Positions 26,544-36,484 of a stretch of 64,000 bases of DNA are shown one piece after another (the stretch's first letter is position 1; each line of letters starts with the position of its first letter). This stretch comes from Natronosalvus hydrolyticus (GTDB lineage Archaea > Halobacteriota > Halobacteria > Halobacteriales > Natrialbaceae), in assembly GCA_025517525.1 (NCBI GenBank), contig JAOPJZ010000012.1, positions 31,350 to 95,349 on the forward strand, written 5' to 3'. Both the position numbers and the translations under genes were made by a program. The notes below the pieces were generated by a model. It was not told the DNA's origin. It saw only the letters and a list, made by a program, of their open reading frames with translations, and searched no databases.

Positions 26544-27287
26544 TTACTCGGTTGGGGTGAGTGGCGATTCCTCGAGCAACCGCTCTTCGGCGGTTTCCCT
26601 GTCTTCGGGATAGCCCACGTCGATACGCCAGCCATCCATACGGATAGCGTCGATGGTTCGGCCCGACTGGATCAGCAGGTCGATCGCGTCCGGGAGTTCG
26701 TACTCGCCACGGTCAGAGGGCTGGACGAGGTGACAGGCGTGGAAGATGGCGGGCGTGAAGGTGTAAAAGCCAGTCATCACGAGGTTCGATGGTGGGTCTT
26801 CTGGCTTCTCCATGACCTCGACGACTTCACCGTACTCGTTCGTGTCGAGGACGCCGTAGCGAGAGGCCTCCTCCCAGGGAACTTCCTCGACGAGGAACGC
26901 GGCGTCAGCGCGTTCTTCTTGCTGGCGGTTGATGACGTCGCCGAGGTTGCCCCGGAAGATGTTGTCCCCGAGCATGAGAACGAAATCGTCGTCGATGTGA
27001 GGTTCGGCCTGGAGGATGGCGTGTGCGAGGCCCAGCTGTTCGCGCTGGTGGGCGTAGGTGATCGGGACGCCATCGTAGGTGTCCCCGTAGCGCTCCATAA
27101 TTTTCTCTTTGAGATAGCCAACGACGACGACGAACTCGGTGACACCAATGTCGATGAGGTTATCGAAGACGTCCTCGATGAGAGGTTTTCCATCAACTTC
27201 CACGAGAACTTTCGGCTTGTCATCGGTTAGTGGCTGCAGACGCGTGCCTTTGCCGGCGGCAAGGACGACGGATTGCATTGGTTCCAT
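26544..27287 (-). CDS. aglF: Glucose-1-phosphate uridylyltransferase
   Basis: 247 residues, a single nucleotidyltransferase domain. The signature VVLAAGKGTRLQPLTDDKPK binds the nucleotide triphosphate; GDNIFRGNLGDV holds the metal-binding Asp; EKPEDPPSNLVMTGFYTF matches Haloferax AglF closely from memory. The product is UDP-glucose, the substrate of AglM encoded nearby. Two starts are possible: MEPMQS at 27287 or MQS at 27278. Together with aglM it supplies the glucuronate donor for S-layer N-glycosylation. Confidence 0.9.
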   Translation of the reverse strand: MEPMQSVVLAAGKGTRLQPLTDDKPKVLVEVDGKPLIEDVFDNLIDIGVTEFVVVVGYLKEKIMERYGDTYDGVPITYAHQREQLGLAHAILQAEPHIDDDFVLMLGDNIFRGNLGDVINRQQEERADAAFLVEEVPWEEASRYGVLDTNEYGEVVEVMEKPEDPPSNLVMTGFYTFTPAIFHACHLVQPSDRGEYELPDAIDLLIQSGRTIDAIRMDGWRIDVGYPEDRETAEERLLEESPLTPTE

Positions 27288-27745
27288 GATTTGGTTATAG
27301 CCCCCATCAACTTTCCGGCTGAGATTCCTTATTGGTTCATCACCCCTGCACGTGAGCGTAAATCTCGGAAAGAGTCATCGTTCCCATACTCAAGTCGTCA
27401 GGCGACGGAAAAATATCGATGAAGCCCAGTTCCAACCGCTCTGTGGGAACGTCCTGCACCTAATTCTGCGAGAAGTGAAGTTGTTTCCCTGAGTGAACAA
27501 CTCGTTGGGAGGAGGCCCACCGCGAACGCCCTGACGCAATCGCCATCCACTTACCCTTTCAAATTTCCTTTATATTCGCCTAGAAACGTTCGTTGAGCAG
27601 GTCTGTGAGCATCCTTCCAGATTCACTTTCGGACCTGCTCGTTCCTCAAACTGGCCTGCCTATACCCTGGCTCATGACCCTATTATACAAAAGAAGCCCT
27701 CTTCCAGTAGAGCAAACGCAACGGATTGGATCAAAGATAATGCCG
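27288..27745. other. AT-rich intergenic region inside the agl cluster
   Basis: 458 bases between aglF and the GT2 gene. Composition is AT-richer than the genes on either side. It should contain the aglF promoter. A plus-strand frame at 27593-27832 has no family resemblance and overlaps the GT2 gene end. I see no RNA or repeat. Confidence 0.4.
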
Positions 27746-28651
27746 CTATTGTATATCTCCTTGGAACAATCCCACTATTCTCCCCACAGTCATCGAAAAA
27801 ACGCAAAGACCGGCAATCACGACCACTCCTAAACCTTTCTCTACGTCGCGATCCGGCGGTGTTTCTCGGCCTTGCTCATTACTTCCACTACTGAATATGA
27901 ACCTGAGAACTTTAATCGGAAATCGAGCCAACCCAACAAAAAGTATCCATGCTGCAGATCGATCGTCCAGTCGCCAGATTTGAATCTGTCCTGTCCCTAC
28001 TCGATACTGCTTGCGAAGCAACTCCCGTAGTTGTCTCGAGCGATGTCGAACAATAGCATCCTCCCCGTACACAATCTCGAACCCGGCATCGGTCGCCGCC
28101 CTAGTCCAGTGAACGTCACCGCCCGACGGGAGGTGCTGTGGAAACGGCCCGATTTCCTCGATCACCGGCCGCCGTACAAACACGTTAGCCGTCTTTGCAA
28201 CCCCCTCTCGAACCGCCTCGTCGTTCCGCATATTCACCGACGCATCGAACCGCTCGGCTGCCGTCTTCGCCGACGAAAACTCGAAGACGACTCGACCACC
28301 CACCAGATCGGCGTCCTCGTCCTCGAGCGTTGACACCCCAGCTTCGATCCACTCCGGGTCGGGCGTACAGTCAGCGTCCGTGAACGCCACAATAGCTCCC
28401 TCGGCGTGTTCAATGCCACGGTTGCGTGCCGCATACGAACTTTGAATCTCGTCCTCGAGCAGGCACTCGATGTCGAACTCGCGAACAACATCTCGAGTGT
28501 GGTCCGTCGATCCGTTGTCCACCACGAGTACCTCGAAGCGATCCCCGGGATAGGTCTGACCCTCGAGTGCCTCGAGACACCGACTAATTCCCTCGGGTTC
28601 GTTGTACACGGGAATGATCACCGAGACGAACGGTCGATCGCCGGCTGTCAT
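27746..28651 (-). CDS. Glycosyltransferase family 2
   Basis: 301 residues. The GT-A fold starts at VSVIIPVYNEPEGISRCLEAL and VLVVDNGSTDHTRDV; the DxD equivalent is FTDADCTPDPEW (about 90-102). The C-terminal third has two hydrophobic segments (WILFVGLARFPIKVL and VVVIAGLCVFSMTVG) that should anchor it in the membrane facing the cytoplasm. It probably adds a sugar to a dolichol-phosphate-linked glycan. The start overlaps the AglQ-like gene stop by 4 bases, so the two are cotranslated. Confidence 0.88.
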   Translation of the reverse strand: MTAGDRPFVSVIIPVYNEPEGISRCLEALEGQTYPGDRFEVLVVDNGSTDHTRDVVREFDIECLLEDEIQSSYAARNRGIEHAEGAIVAFTDADCTPDPEWIEAGVSTLEDEDADLVGGRVVFEFSSAKTAAERFDASVNMRNDEAVREGVAKTANVFVRRPVIEEIGPFPQHLPSGGDVHWTRAATDAGFEIVYGEDAIVRHRSRQLRELLRKQYRVGTGQIQIWRLDDRSAAWILFVGLARFPIKVLRFIFSSGSNEQGRETPPDRDVEKGLGVVVIAGLCVFSMTVGRIVGLFQGDIQ

Positions 28652-29817
28652 TTTCCTGCCATCGCCTGGTCCTCCAGTTCAAACTCGAGATCCGGTACTC
28701 GAGTCGCCTCATATAATCTGGCCGTGAGCGTGGTTGGATCGGGGTTGTTTCGCGTCATGCCCTTCGCTTCCGCGTCGTACGTCCGAGCGAACTGTCGCTC
28801 GAGCCACCGACGCTGCTCGGACGCTACATCGTGCCCGAACACCTCGAGTACGTACGCCATCTCGATCCCCGAGCAGTTGTACGGATAGCCGTACGGATTA
28901 CCGTCCAGGGCGTCCACGTACGCCTCATCCGTAGCGTACTCGAGCGTACGCTGGAACTTCGAACACCTCCAGAACGGATGTTCAGGGTACGCCTCTTTCA
29001 ACAACGCAAACGCGTAAAGGTTGAACGAGTGGTAGCCCACGGATTTGTACGCCCAACCTTCGGTCTCCTCTTCGTCGCCATCGTCTCCTCCTAACATTCC
29101 TCGGAGCACGCCGAGGATCATCGTGTGCGCCGTCCCAGCTTTGACACCCTCGAGAAAGATCGTTCCGTACTTTCGGACGTCGAAATCGGGTTTGAACGGG
29201 TGGTAAACGAGTCCATTCTCGTACACGTTGAGGTTTGCCTCGAGAGCATCCAGATATCGTCGAACCTGTCTATTAACCTCGTCACCGGATTCAGGGTGTT
29301 TCGCCAACAGCCCACCTGCAGCGGCGAACCACAGCTGGTGATTGAACGTCATATCGACCGGTTTGACCGTCCCGTCTATCTCGACCGGGTTCCACGCACA
29401 GAGGTAGTCGTCGAACGGATGGGCGAGAAACACCGCTTCAGCGAGTTCGATCAGTTCCGGTCGCTCGAGTCGTGTCGCCGCGACTGTGAGCGCTTCGATC
29501 GACCACGCCTGGCCGACGAGTCCGTTGCAACGATCTTTCTCCCCCGACTGACGGTGATGAAAGGTTTGTCCGTGTGGACGAGCGTCCTCGCTTCGTAAAT
29601 ACGATATTGCATTTTCGGCGGCGTCCCGAAACCGCTGTTCGCCCGTATGATCGTAACACTCGAGGAATGTAATCGCCCAATGGCCGGTATTGCGCACCGG
29701 CGTTTCCGGATCGTCCCATGGGCCGTTGTGTCCGGGCGGGAGTGCGCCGGTTTCAGCGTCCTGATTTTCGAGTACACCCTCGGCACAGTCGACGAGAAGA
29801 TCGTGCAACCTGACCAT
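28648..29817 (-). CDS. Agl-cluster protein, AglQ-like
   Basis: 389 residues, no membrane segment. The Trp- and His-rich pattern (TGHWAITFLECYDHTG, NGLVGQAWSIEALTVAA, MTFNHQLWFAAAGGLLAKHP, EMAYVLEVFGHD) suggests an alpha/alpha toroid like glycoside hydrolases and lyases. It resembles AglQ of Haloferax, a cytoplasmic protein needed for full N-glycan assembly and thought to act on glycans or glycan-linked lipids. The activity is unproven. It forms an operon with the following GT2 gene. Symbol withheld because orthology was judged only by eye and context. Confidence 0.65.
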   Translation of the reverse strand: MVRLHDLLVDCAEGVLENQDAETGALPPGHNGPWDDPETPVRNTGHWAITFLECYDHTGEQRFRDAAENAISYLRSEDARPHGQTFHHRQSGEKDRCNGLVGQAWSIEALTVAATRLERPELIELAEAVFLAHPFDDYLCAWNPVEIDGTVKPVDMTFNHQLWFAAAGGLLAKHPESGDEVNRQVRRYLDALEANLNVYENGLVYHPFKPDFDVRKYGTIFLEGVKAGTAHTMILGVLRGMLGGDDGDEEETEGWAYKSVGYHSFNLYAFALLKEAYPEHPFWRCSKFQRTLEYATDEAYVDALDGNPYGYPYNCSGIEMAYVLEVFGHDVASEQRRWLERQFARTYDAEAKGMTRNNPDPTTLTARLYEATRVPDLEFELEDQAMAGK

Positions 29818-29934
29818 CGATATACACTGTGTGGTTCGAGCGGGTACGTATTCGTTTCGACCGACGGTCGATTTCTTCCCTAGAGGCTATCCTGTACGAA
29901 CGAGATTGTTTGCTATCGAACGATATTCTAGTTA

Positions 29935-30900
29935 TTAGTCAGCTGTAACGGCTTCTCGATCAGCAGTCAGTTGTGACCCTTTGACGTCGATGAGACCGTA
30001 CAGATACCCCAATCCGACGGCCGCTGTAAATATGAAAATGGTCACGAGCTGTTTGATCTGTGGAAGCGATGGTGATCGAACGAGTGCTTTCAGACGAGAT
30101 GGAACAAATCCGAGCATGAGCTGCTTCAAATAGTCGTTCTTGTCCCCAGCGGCTTCGGGCAAGAGAATATCCATAATCCGTTTCGAGTAGCCCTGCCAGA
30201 ACGACCGGAACACCAACCAACGGAACTCACCGCGATAGTCGAACAGCTTGTGGTGAACCACAGCGTCCGTGTTGTAGATGACACCCTTGCCGTACTCGTT
30301 GGCCATCCGGATACAGACTGGCGCTTCATGCGCCTGGATGTGCCGATCGCCTTTGCGACCCGTGTTCTCGTCGTAGCCGCCGACGTTCAAGAAGACGTCC
30401 CGACGAAAGGAGATATTGGAACCGTACGTATTCCGGAGTTCCTCCATGTGTTCACCCATCCCCCGTTCGTCACAGCCCACGAGCCAGTAGAATTCCGCCG
30501 GGAAGAAGTCGGGCTTCTCTGTCACCCAGTCCGGAGCTACGTGTCCACCGACAGCGATGGCATCCGTCTCAGCATAGACTTGAGCCAACTCGGCCACCCA
30601 GTCCGCTTCGGCGACGGCATCGTCGTCAATGAACGCGACAACATCACCGGAGGCGAGTTTGGCCCCTTTGGTTCGGCTGTAAGAAATCCCCCGGTTTTCG
30701 TTGTTGTTGTGCAACACAACGTTGTCCGGCCCACCGAAGTCTTCTTGAACACGTTTAAAAACAGCGTCGTTTCCGTCGACGATGATGACGGCCTCGAGTG
30801 GTTCGTACGTCTGTGCGAGGACACTGTCGACACATTCGGAAAAAACCTCGTATCGCTCCATCGCGTACGTACAGACCACGACGGAGACCGTTTCACTCAT
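29935..30900 (-). CDS. Glycosyltransferase family 2, AglG-like hexuronosyltransferase
   Basis: 321 residues. Opens VSVVVCTYAMERYEVFSECVDSVL and VIIVDGNDAV; the metal-binding motif is FIDDDAV (about 89-95), followed by ADWVAELAQVY. GGHVAPDW and the C-terminal hydrophobic segment (VTIFIFTAAVGLGYLYGLI) match Haloferax AglG, which transfers glucuronate to dolichyl-phosphate-glucose. Substrate is inferred from this likeness and from aglM and aglF being nearby. It is divergent from aglB across a 210-base promoter region. Confidence 0.82.
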   Translation of the reverse strand: MSETVSVVVCTYAMERYEVFSECVDSVLAQTYEPLEAVIIVDGNDAVFKRVQEDFGGPDNVVLHNNNENRGISYSRTKGAKLASGDVVAFIDDDAVAEADWVAELAQVYAETDAIAVGGHVAPDWVTEKPDFFPAEFYWLVGCDERGMGEHMEELRNTYGSNISFRRDVFLNVGGYDENTGRKGDRHIQAHEAPVCIRMANEYGKGVIYNTDAVVHHKLFDYRGEFRWLVFRSFWQGYSKRIMDILLPEAAGDKNDYLKQLMLGFVPSRLKALVRSPSLPQIKQLVTIFIFTAAVGLGYLYGLIDVKGSQLTADREAVTAD

Positions 30901-31110
30901 TATCAGTCGGTTTCAGTGAACGGAGAATAAGCCTTGTCTTTCTGCCAGCACGCCAACTCACGATGGTGGGTCACTCGAGCGACGATGGGTTCCCTCCGTG
31001 CAGCACCCTGATGACTCACAGCCGACAGTCGGTTCGTCTTCGAGAGGGAATATGAAAGCGCCACAACGAGATGACAAGGCTTATTCTTGACTTACGTCTC
31101 GTGCAAGCTA

Positions 31111-34035
31111 ATGAGCACGGACACTGAAAGCGTCGAGAGCGAGACGTCTTTGTCGGTTCTCGAGACGCTGGAGAAGTGGTATCACGTTCCTGTTCTCGGG
31201 TTCGTGATGATTTTCATGCTGTGGACTCGGCTGCAGTCGTACGACAACGTGTCGATGGCTGATGGGCAGGCACGGTTGTCCGCAGTGGACTCGTGGTATC
31301 ACTGGCGAACCGTTCAGTGGACTGCCGAAAACTATCCGTATACAATGCCGTTCGAGATATGGACATCGTTTCCTGGGGGCCGATACGTCGGCCAGTTCGG
31401 GACACTTTTCGATCAGATTCTCGTGACCGCGGGGTTCATCGTTGGTCTCGGTAATCCGACGACTGAGACGCTGTATACGGTCGCAATCGTGGCAGTGCCG
31501 GTGATGGCTGCACTCGTCGTTATTCCAGTCTTCTTTATTGGTCGGCGCCTCGGTGGGACGATTGGTGGGCTTGTCGCTGCGGTTATTCTTGCACTTTCGC
31601 CGGGTCAGTTCCTCTCACGAACCACTGTTGGGCAACTCCAACACCACGTCGGTGAAGTCCTGTTTATGGCAATCGCGGTGCTGGCGATGATGGTTGCATT
31701 ACGGGTCGCAGAACAGGATCAACCAATCTGGGAATTGATTAAAGCTAAAGACTGGTATGCACTTAAACGACCGACTCAGTACAGCGTTCTCGCGGGTATT
31801 GCCACAGCCCTGTATATCTGGGTGTGGCCACCCGGAGTGGTGCTCGTCGGTATCTTTGGTATATTTTTCACGATTTCACTCTGTGCACGGTATCTCCGAG
31901 GTCTCTCTCCCGATCATCTCGCGTACGTGGGCGCGGTTAGCATGGGCGTAACGGCACTGACCACCCTAGCACTTGTTGAAGAACCAGGCGGAAATGCCAC
32001 GAGTTTCGCACTCTTACAACCGATGGTTGCGGCGTTAGTCGCCGTCGGGTGTGTGTTTATGGCATGGCTCGCCCGCAAATGGGACGGATTAAATATCGAA
32101 CGGAACTACTACCCAATCGCCATATTCGGTCTCATCGGCATCTCCTTCGTCGGAATGGCAGTCATCCTGCCTGATCTATTCAGTACAATTACTGACAATC
32201 TTTACCGACGTGTGCTCCCCCTGGGAGGCACGCCGACAGACGCAACCATATCCGAAGCCCAACGCCCCGATAATTTCGGCCAGCACGTCTTCAACGAGTT
32301 CGGAGCCGCCTTCTTCACCATGCTCGGCGGCCTCGCCTTCCTCCTTCTCCGACCGCTGTTCGGTCGCGAGTGGCGCGCGGAGTACACCTTACTCATCGTG
32401 TGGGCGTTATTCCTCACAAGTATGGCGGCCACGCAGATTCGCTTCGCGTACTATCTCGTGCTCGCGGTCGCCGTACTCAACGCCGTCTTCGTCGCGGATA
32501 TCGCCCGACTGCTCAACCTCGATTTCCGTCGCAGTGCTCAATCCATACGCGACGTCGAGACCTACCAGGTAATCGCCATCTTCCTGGTTGTCATGATGCT
32601 CTTCATGCCGTTGCTCCCGCCCATCGCGGCCCAGGGGTCGACCGCCTGGGAGCGCGGCGCACATGCCGGTCCGAGCGGCGACGCGATGGTCTGGCAGGAG
32701 TCCACCGACTGGATGCTCGAGAGCACGCCCGAACCCGGTAACTGGGCCGGAGAAGGCAACCAGGACCAACTCGAGTACTACGGCACATACGACTACCCAG
32801 AGGGCGGTGATTACGACTACCCACCGGGAGCCTATGGGGTGATTTCGTGGTGGGACTACGGCCACCTGATAACGACGAACGCCGAGCGGATGCCCCACTC
32901 GAACCCGTTCCAGTCCAACGCTCGCTCCTCGTCGTGGTATCTCCAGGCGGGCGATGAAGCCCACGGTGAGGCCATCCTCGATGGCATTTCCGCAGGCGTG
33001 GCGGTCACCGACCGTTCAGCCGACGAAATCCGCGGTGCTATCGACGAAGACGGACACGAAGACGTCCAGTACGTGATGATCGACGACCAGATGGCTGGTG
33101 GGAAGTTCAGCGCGATTGCGACGTGGTCCGGTCCCGGTATGGACGCCTACCGGACCGCAGAACCCATTTCGGTGATGGGCACCGAAATCGAGGCAACCAC
33201 GACGAACGAGGCGTACGAGGACACGATGCTCGCCTCGCTGTATCTCGAGGATGCCGAAGGGATGGAACACTACCGGTTGGTGCACGAGTCGAGCACGTAC
33301 TCTATCGTGGGCAGTCAAATTCTCGTGTTGCCAAACGGCCAGGCGGTCGATATTTCGACGGCTGCCGAACGGTTTGCCGCGGGCGGCTACACCGATGCCG
33401 TCGCGGAAGCCGAACAGCAGTTCGAAATGGCTGAGGCGACGGATCAGGCACTGTTGCTTAACAACCAGCATTTGTTCCAGGGCATGCTGACACAGCAGTA
33501 CGTCCACAATGCACAGGTCGTCTCCGCAGTCAAAACCTTCGAGCGGGTCGAAGGAGCGACTATCACCGGGAGCGCACCGGGAGTTGCTGACGGCGAGACC
33601 GTCTACGCACAGGTTGAACTCGAGACCGAGCCTGGACGGACGTTTACCTACACACAGCAAGCGACTGTCGAAGACGAGGCGTTCGAACTGACGGTCCCGT
33701 ACGCGACTGACAACGAACTCGGTCCAGAAGATGGCTACAGTGACAGTGCTGTCGAAGCGCTGGATGAAGAATACACGATCTTCGTGGGTAGCCCGGAAGA
33801 CGGTGAGATCGAACGCGAGTACATTGCGACAACCGAGGTGCCAGAACTCGCCGTCGTCGAAGGCGAGACACTCGAGGTCACGCTCGAGGAAGGAGACGGT
33901 GAAATCGTGCCGGATCCGGATGCACAACCGGAACTCGAGATGGACGAAGAGCCGGATGAAGCGGAAGTCGAAGAGCCAGAGGATGCGGACGGATCGGAAA
34001 CGGATGATACGGTCGACGCGCGTTCGATCCGTTAA
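31111..34035 (+). CDS. aglB: Oligosaccharyltransferase AglB
   Basis: 974 residues. Membrane-embedded STT3-type oligosaccharyltransferase that moves the glycan from dolichol phosphate to Asn in Asn-X-Ser/Thr outside the cell. About a dozen hydrophobic segments occupy residues 30-500. An acidic metal-binding motif lies in the first external loop (AVDSWYHWRTVQW), and the signature WWDYGH is at residues 580-585. A soluble C-terminal domain ends in a highly acidic tail of about 45 residues, perhaps a salt adaptation. A TATA-like TTATTCTT at 31081-31088 supports a leaderless start at 31111 rather than 31087. Confidence 0.96.
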   Translation: MSTDTESVESETSLSVLETLEKWYHVPVLGFVMIFMLWTRLQSYDNVSMADGQARLSAVDSWYHWRTVQWTAENYPYTMPFEIWTSFPGGRYVGQFGTLFDQILVTAGFIVGLGNPTTETLYTVAIVAVPVMAALVVIPVFFIGRRLGGTIGGLVAAVILALSPGQFLSRTTVGQLQHHVGEVLFMAIAVLAMMVALRVAEQDQPIWELIKAKDWYALKRPTQYSVLAGIATALYIWVWPPGVVLVGIFGIFFTISLCARYLRGLSPDHLAYVGAVSMGVTALTTLALVEEPGGNATSFALLQPMVAALVAVGCVFMAWLARKWDGLNIERNYYPIAIFGLIGISFVGMAVILPDLFSTITDNLYRRVLPLGGTPTDATISEAQRPDNFGQHVFNEFGAAFFTMLGGLAFLLLRPLFGREWRAEYTLLIVWALFLTSMAATQIRFAYYLVLAVAVLNAVFVADIARLLNLDFRRSAQSIRDVETYQVIAIFLVVMMLFMPLLPPIAAQGSTAWERGAHAGPSGDAMVWQESTDWMLESTPEPGNWAGEGNQDQLEYYGTYDYPEGGDYDYPPGAYGVISWWDYGHLITTNAERMPHSNPFQSNARSSSWYLQAGDEAHGEAILDGISAGVAVTDRSADEIRGAIDEDGHEDVQYVMIDDQMAGGKFSAIATWSGPGMDAYRTAEPISVMGTEIEATTTNEAYEDTMLASLYLEDAEGMEHYRLVHESSTYSIVGSQILVLPNGQAVDISTAAERFAAGGYTDAVAEAEQQFEMAEATDQALLLNNQHLFQGMLTQQYVHNAQVVSAVKTFERVEGATITGSAPGVADGETVYAQVELETEPGRTFTYTQQATVEDEAFELTVPYATDNELGPEDGYSDSAVEALDEEYTIFVGSPEDGEIEREYIATTEVPELAVVEGETLEVTLEEGDGEIVPDPDAQPELEMDEEPDEAEVEEPEDADGSETDDTVDARSIR

Positions 34036-34095
34036 TTCGGTTTACTGTCGTCTCTGACCGGTAATTGCTGGCCGATATCTCACCGGTACAAGAGT
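34033..34095 (+). repeat. Palindromic element, degenerate copy
   Basis: Overlaps the TAA stop of aglB and continues CGGTTTACTGTCGTCTCT and GACCGGTAATTGC, close to the left arm of the 1384-1468 copy. ACCGGT recurs 25 bases on, but the outer right arm is lost. Convergent aglB and CHAT-protein genes flank it. Confidence 0.5.
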
Positions 34096-34266
34096 GATAT
34101 CAGGGTTCTCCTGCATCCCAGACGAGCGGACCATCGGCAAACTAAGTGGGTATCCAAGCCTCGATCCATACGTGGAAACGATAGTAGCCATTGAAACTCA
34201 TTGCACACCCTATCACAAGACGGCGTCCCGATAGATGGGGAAATCGTTTCAACGGCTATCATAGCT

Positions 34267-36402
34267 TCAGGTGAAGTGATGTAACAGGGTTTCTGGGATG
34301 CCGACGTCAGATGGCCAATGGAAGGTCTCATTACAGAGTATAGGCACAGCCGTCCATTGCAGTGCCTCTCGAAGTTGACTTCGTGTAACATTCGGAAGTA
34401 TGTAGGCACTTGGGATGAGCGTTGTGAAGGTGCAATCCGTGATAGTTGGTCCGGTTGTCGCCCCGAGAGCGTTACCAAGAATAGGGGTGTCGATATGGCA
34501 GAGGTCAAACGGCTCCTCGAATGAGTCCAACACGTATATCGTGGGTGCGCCGCCGTCTGTGGGTGCAATTGTGAGTGTTCCATCGCCGAGGAGCACGTAT
34601 TCATCCAGGGGGTTCACGAGTCTGGTCAGCCAAAGCGCACTGCGGAACATGAAACCACGACTGAGAAATCGCACAACGGTTTCACTCGCTCGAATTGCCT
34701 GCTGATTCACGACATCACTGTGCGTTGCCAATCCGCAGTTTGCCCCGCGTTCGACGAGTGCCAGTCCCTGTTGTGCAGATTGACACGCGTTTAACATAAA
34801 AGACCGTGGGGCGACCGATTCCAACGTCCGTACATCCAATGCTCCATCGTGACAGATCAGCCCTTCCGGCGTCGCGTGACCAATGAAATGAAACAGGTCG
34901 ACAGACTCTGACCGGAGCAACGTCGCCAGACGGTCCGTAGAGACGCCGTATTCTACTCGCACATCGAAGGGGTGTGAATCCCGTTCGCCATACAAGCCCT
35001 CGAGATTTTCGATTTCTGGAAGCATCGGGGATTCGTTACAGACGACCCGTATCGACGATTTATCACTGACATCGTCACCTTCGAGTCGGCCTCGATAGGC
35101 TTCGATGGTTCCTCGAGTCGCCCACGGTGTGATGCCATCACCGAACCAGATCGCTTCAAGTGAGTCAGGGTGGATGCCTTCGAGCAGTTGGATCCCCGAT
35201 TCAGGATCCTCGAATCGCGTACTGGATTGCAGTATATCGGTCGCTATCGAGTCGCTCTTTTCGCCTGGTCGCTCACTGTTAATTCCCGTTAGTTGCTGTT
35301 GATGTCCATCTGATGCCGAGTTCGTACTCGCGATGGTTTTGATATGAGTAAGTTTCCCTAGCAAGTATGGGAGCAACTCGACAGTCTCTGGGGTTGCTGG
35401 CACATGGGCGGTTGCTGGCCATGGTGGAACGTATGGCTCAATAACCTCGTCCGAAACGTCGAGATACCGATCGAGTCGCCTCGATAGTGAGAGACTATAC
35501 GTCTCAGCAATATCGAACGTGAGAGCATCATCGAGGTCATCGTGACCCAGAAGGCGATCTTTCACAATTCCGTTCGACCGGACGAAGCAGTCGAGAACGA
35601 AGACCTTTTGCAGAATTCGTTCGATATCCGCCTCGAGTGAGCGCTCGGTTCCAAGCGGGTAATGGGTACGGTCAGTCTCGATGGCGGCCGATGGCCCGGG
35701 TTCGATCGTGGCACCGAGGTAATACGCGAGTGGAGAAACGGGATAGACGGTTTCGTATGCTGGAGGAACGGTGATTTTGCTACTCGTTTGCGGGACAGAA
35801 AGCGTGTCCGGAATCTCCAGTGTTTCTCCACGTTCGATCAACGGTGGATGGCCGCGGAAGGTCGGCCAACTTCTCTCCGGGGATTGGCTCTTGATCGTCG
35901 CGGCGGCCATCGAAATTGCTTCCATCATCGATGATGGATCATCAGTCGTGTAAATGGTTGCTGGCGGCTTCGTTTGGTGCGATCGAACGCCGAAGTGTAC
36001 GCGACTACTGCCATCTAGTTCGAACTGTACTGAATCGTGCCCGAAATCGATCCATACAGGTCGGTCAAATCGGAAATAGAGCAGTATATCACCACTTAAT
36101 GAGACGCTCTCTCGATCCGGATCGAGCCGATACCGATCGCCTACATCAAGTGCGTGTGCTGTCGTTCCATCACCGTCGTGGATTCGAGGGAAATAGCATT
36201 TCTCGATACTGAAAAATGTCGTCTGAAACCGCCTGGCAGCATCGACTGGAAAGGAAAACTGTTCGTGCGATGTGGGCTCGAGGGAGGCCACCGTAGCCGT
36301 GCGCAGGGTAAAATGTCGGTGTTCGATCGCGTCACGGACCGTCCATTCAGTTGGCCTGTCACCGCGTTCGAACGAAATCCAATCGGAGTCCGTATCCGTC
36401 AC
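34267..36402 (-). CDS. CHAT-domain (caspase-like) protein
   Basis: 711 residues. The C-terminal 250 residues form a CHAT domain: the catalytic His is His509 in FHFIGHATPEG and the catalytic Cys is Cys540 in LNACQSAQQGL, both in the family's expected setting. CHAT proteins are clan CD cysteine peptidases related to caspases and separases, and many act in bacterial and archaeal signalling or immunity. The first 480 residues match nothing I recognise and lack transmembrane segments; they may sense a partner. It follows the Cdc6-like ATPase gene by 82 bases on the same strand. Confidence 0.82.
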   Translation of the reverse strand: MTDTDSDWISFERGDRPTEWTVRDAIEHRHFTLRTATVASLEPTSHEQFSFPVDAARRFQTTFFSIEKCYFPRIHDGDGTTAHALDVGDRYRLDPDRESVSLSGDILLYFRFDRPVWIDFGHDSVQFELDGSSRVHFGVRSHQTKPPATIYTTDDPSSMMEAISMAAATIKSQSPERSWPTFRGHPPLIERGETLEIPDTLSVPQTSSKITVPPAYETVYPVSPLAYYLGATIEPGPSAAIETDRTHYPLGTERSLEADIERILQKVFVLDCFVRSNGIVKDRLLGHDDLDDALTFDIAETYSLSLSRRLDRYLDVSDEVIEPYVPPWPATAHVPATPETVELLPYLLGKLTHIKTIASTNSASDGHQQQLTGINSERPGEKSDSIATDILQSSTRFEDPESGIQLLEGIHPDSLEAIWFGDGITPWATRGTIEAYRGRLEGDDVSDKSSIRVVCNESPMLPEIENLEGLYGERDSHPFDVRVEYGVSTDRLATLLRSESVDLFHFIGHATPEGLICHDGALDVRTLESVAPRSFMLNACQSAQQGLALVERGANCGLATHSDVVNQQAIRASETVVRFLSRGFMFRSALWLTRLVNPLDEYVLLGDGTLTIAPTDGGAPTIYVLDSFEEPFDLCHIDTPILGNALGATTGPTITDCTFTTLIPSAYILPNVTRSQLREALQWTAVPILCNETFHWPSDVGIPETLLHHFT

Positions 36403-36484
36403 TGCTGGATATTATTGATGAATTGAGATAAGGTCGATGGCCGTCTATCGAGGCAACCGATACTCCCAGTGTGGAATTACCAGA

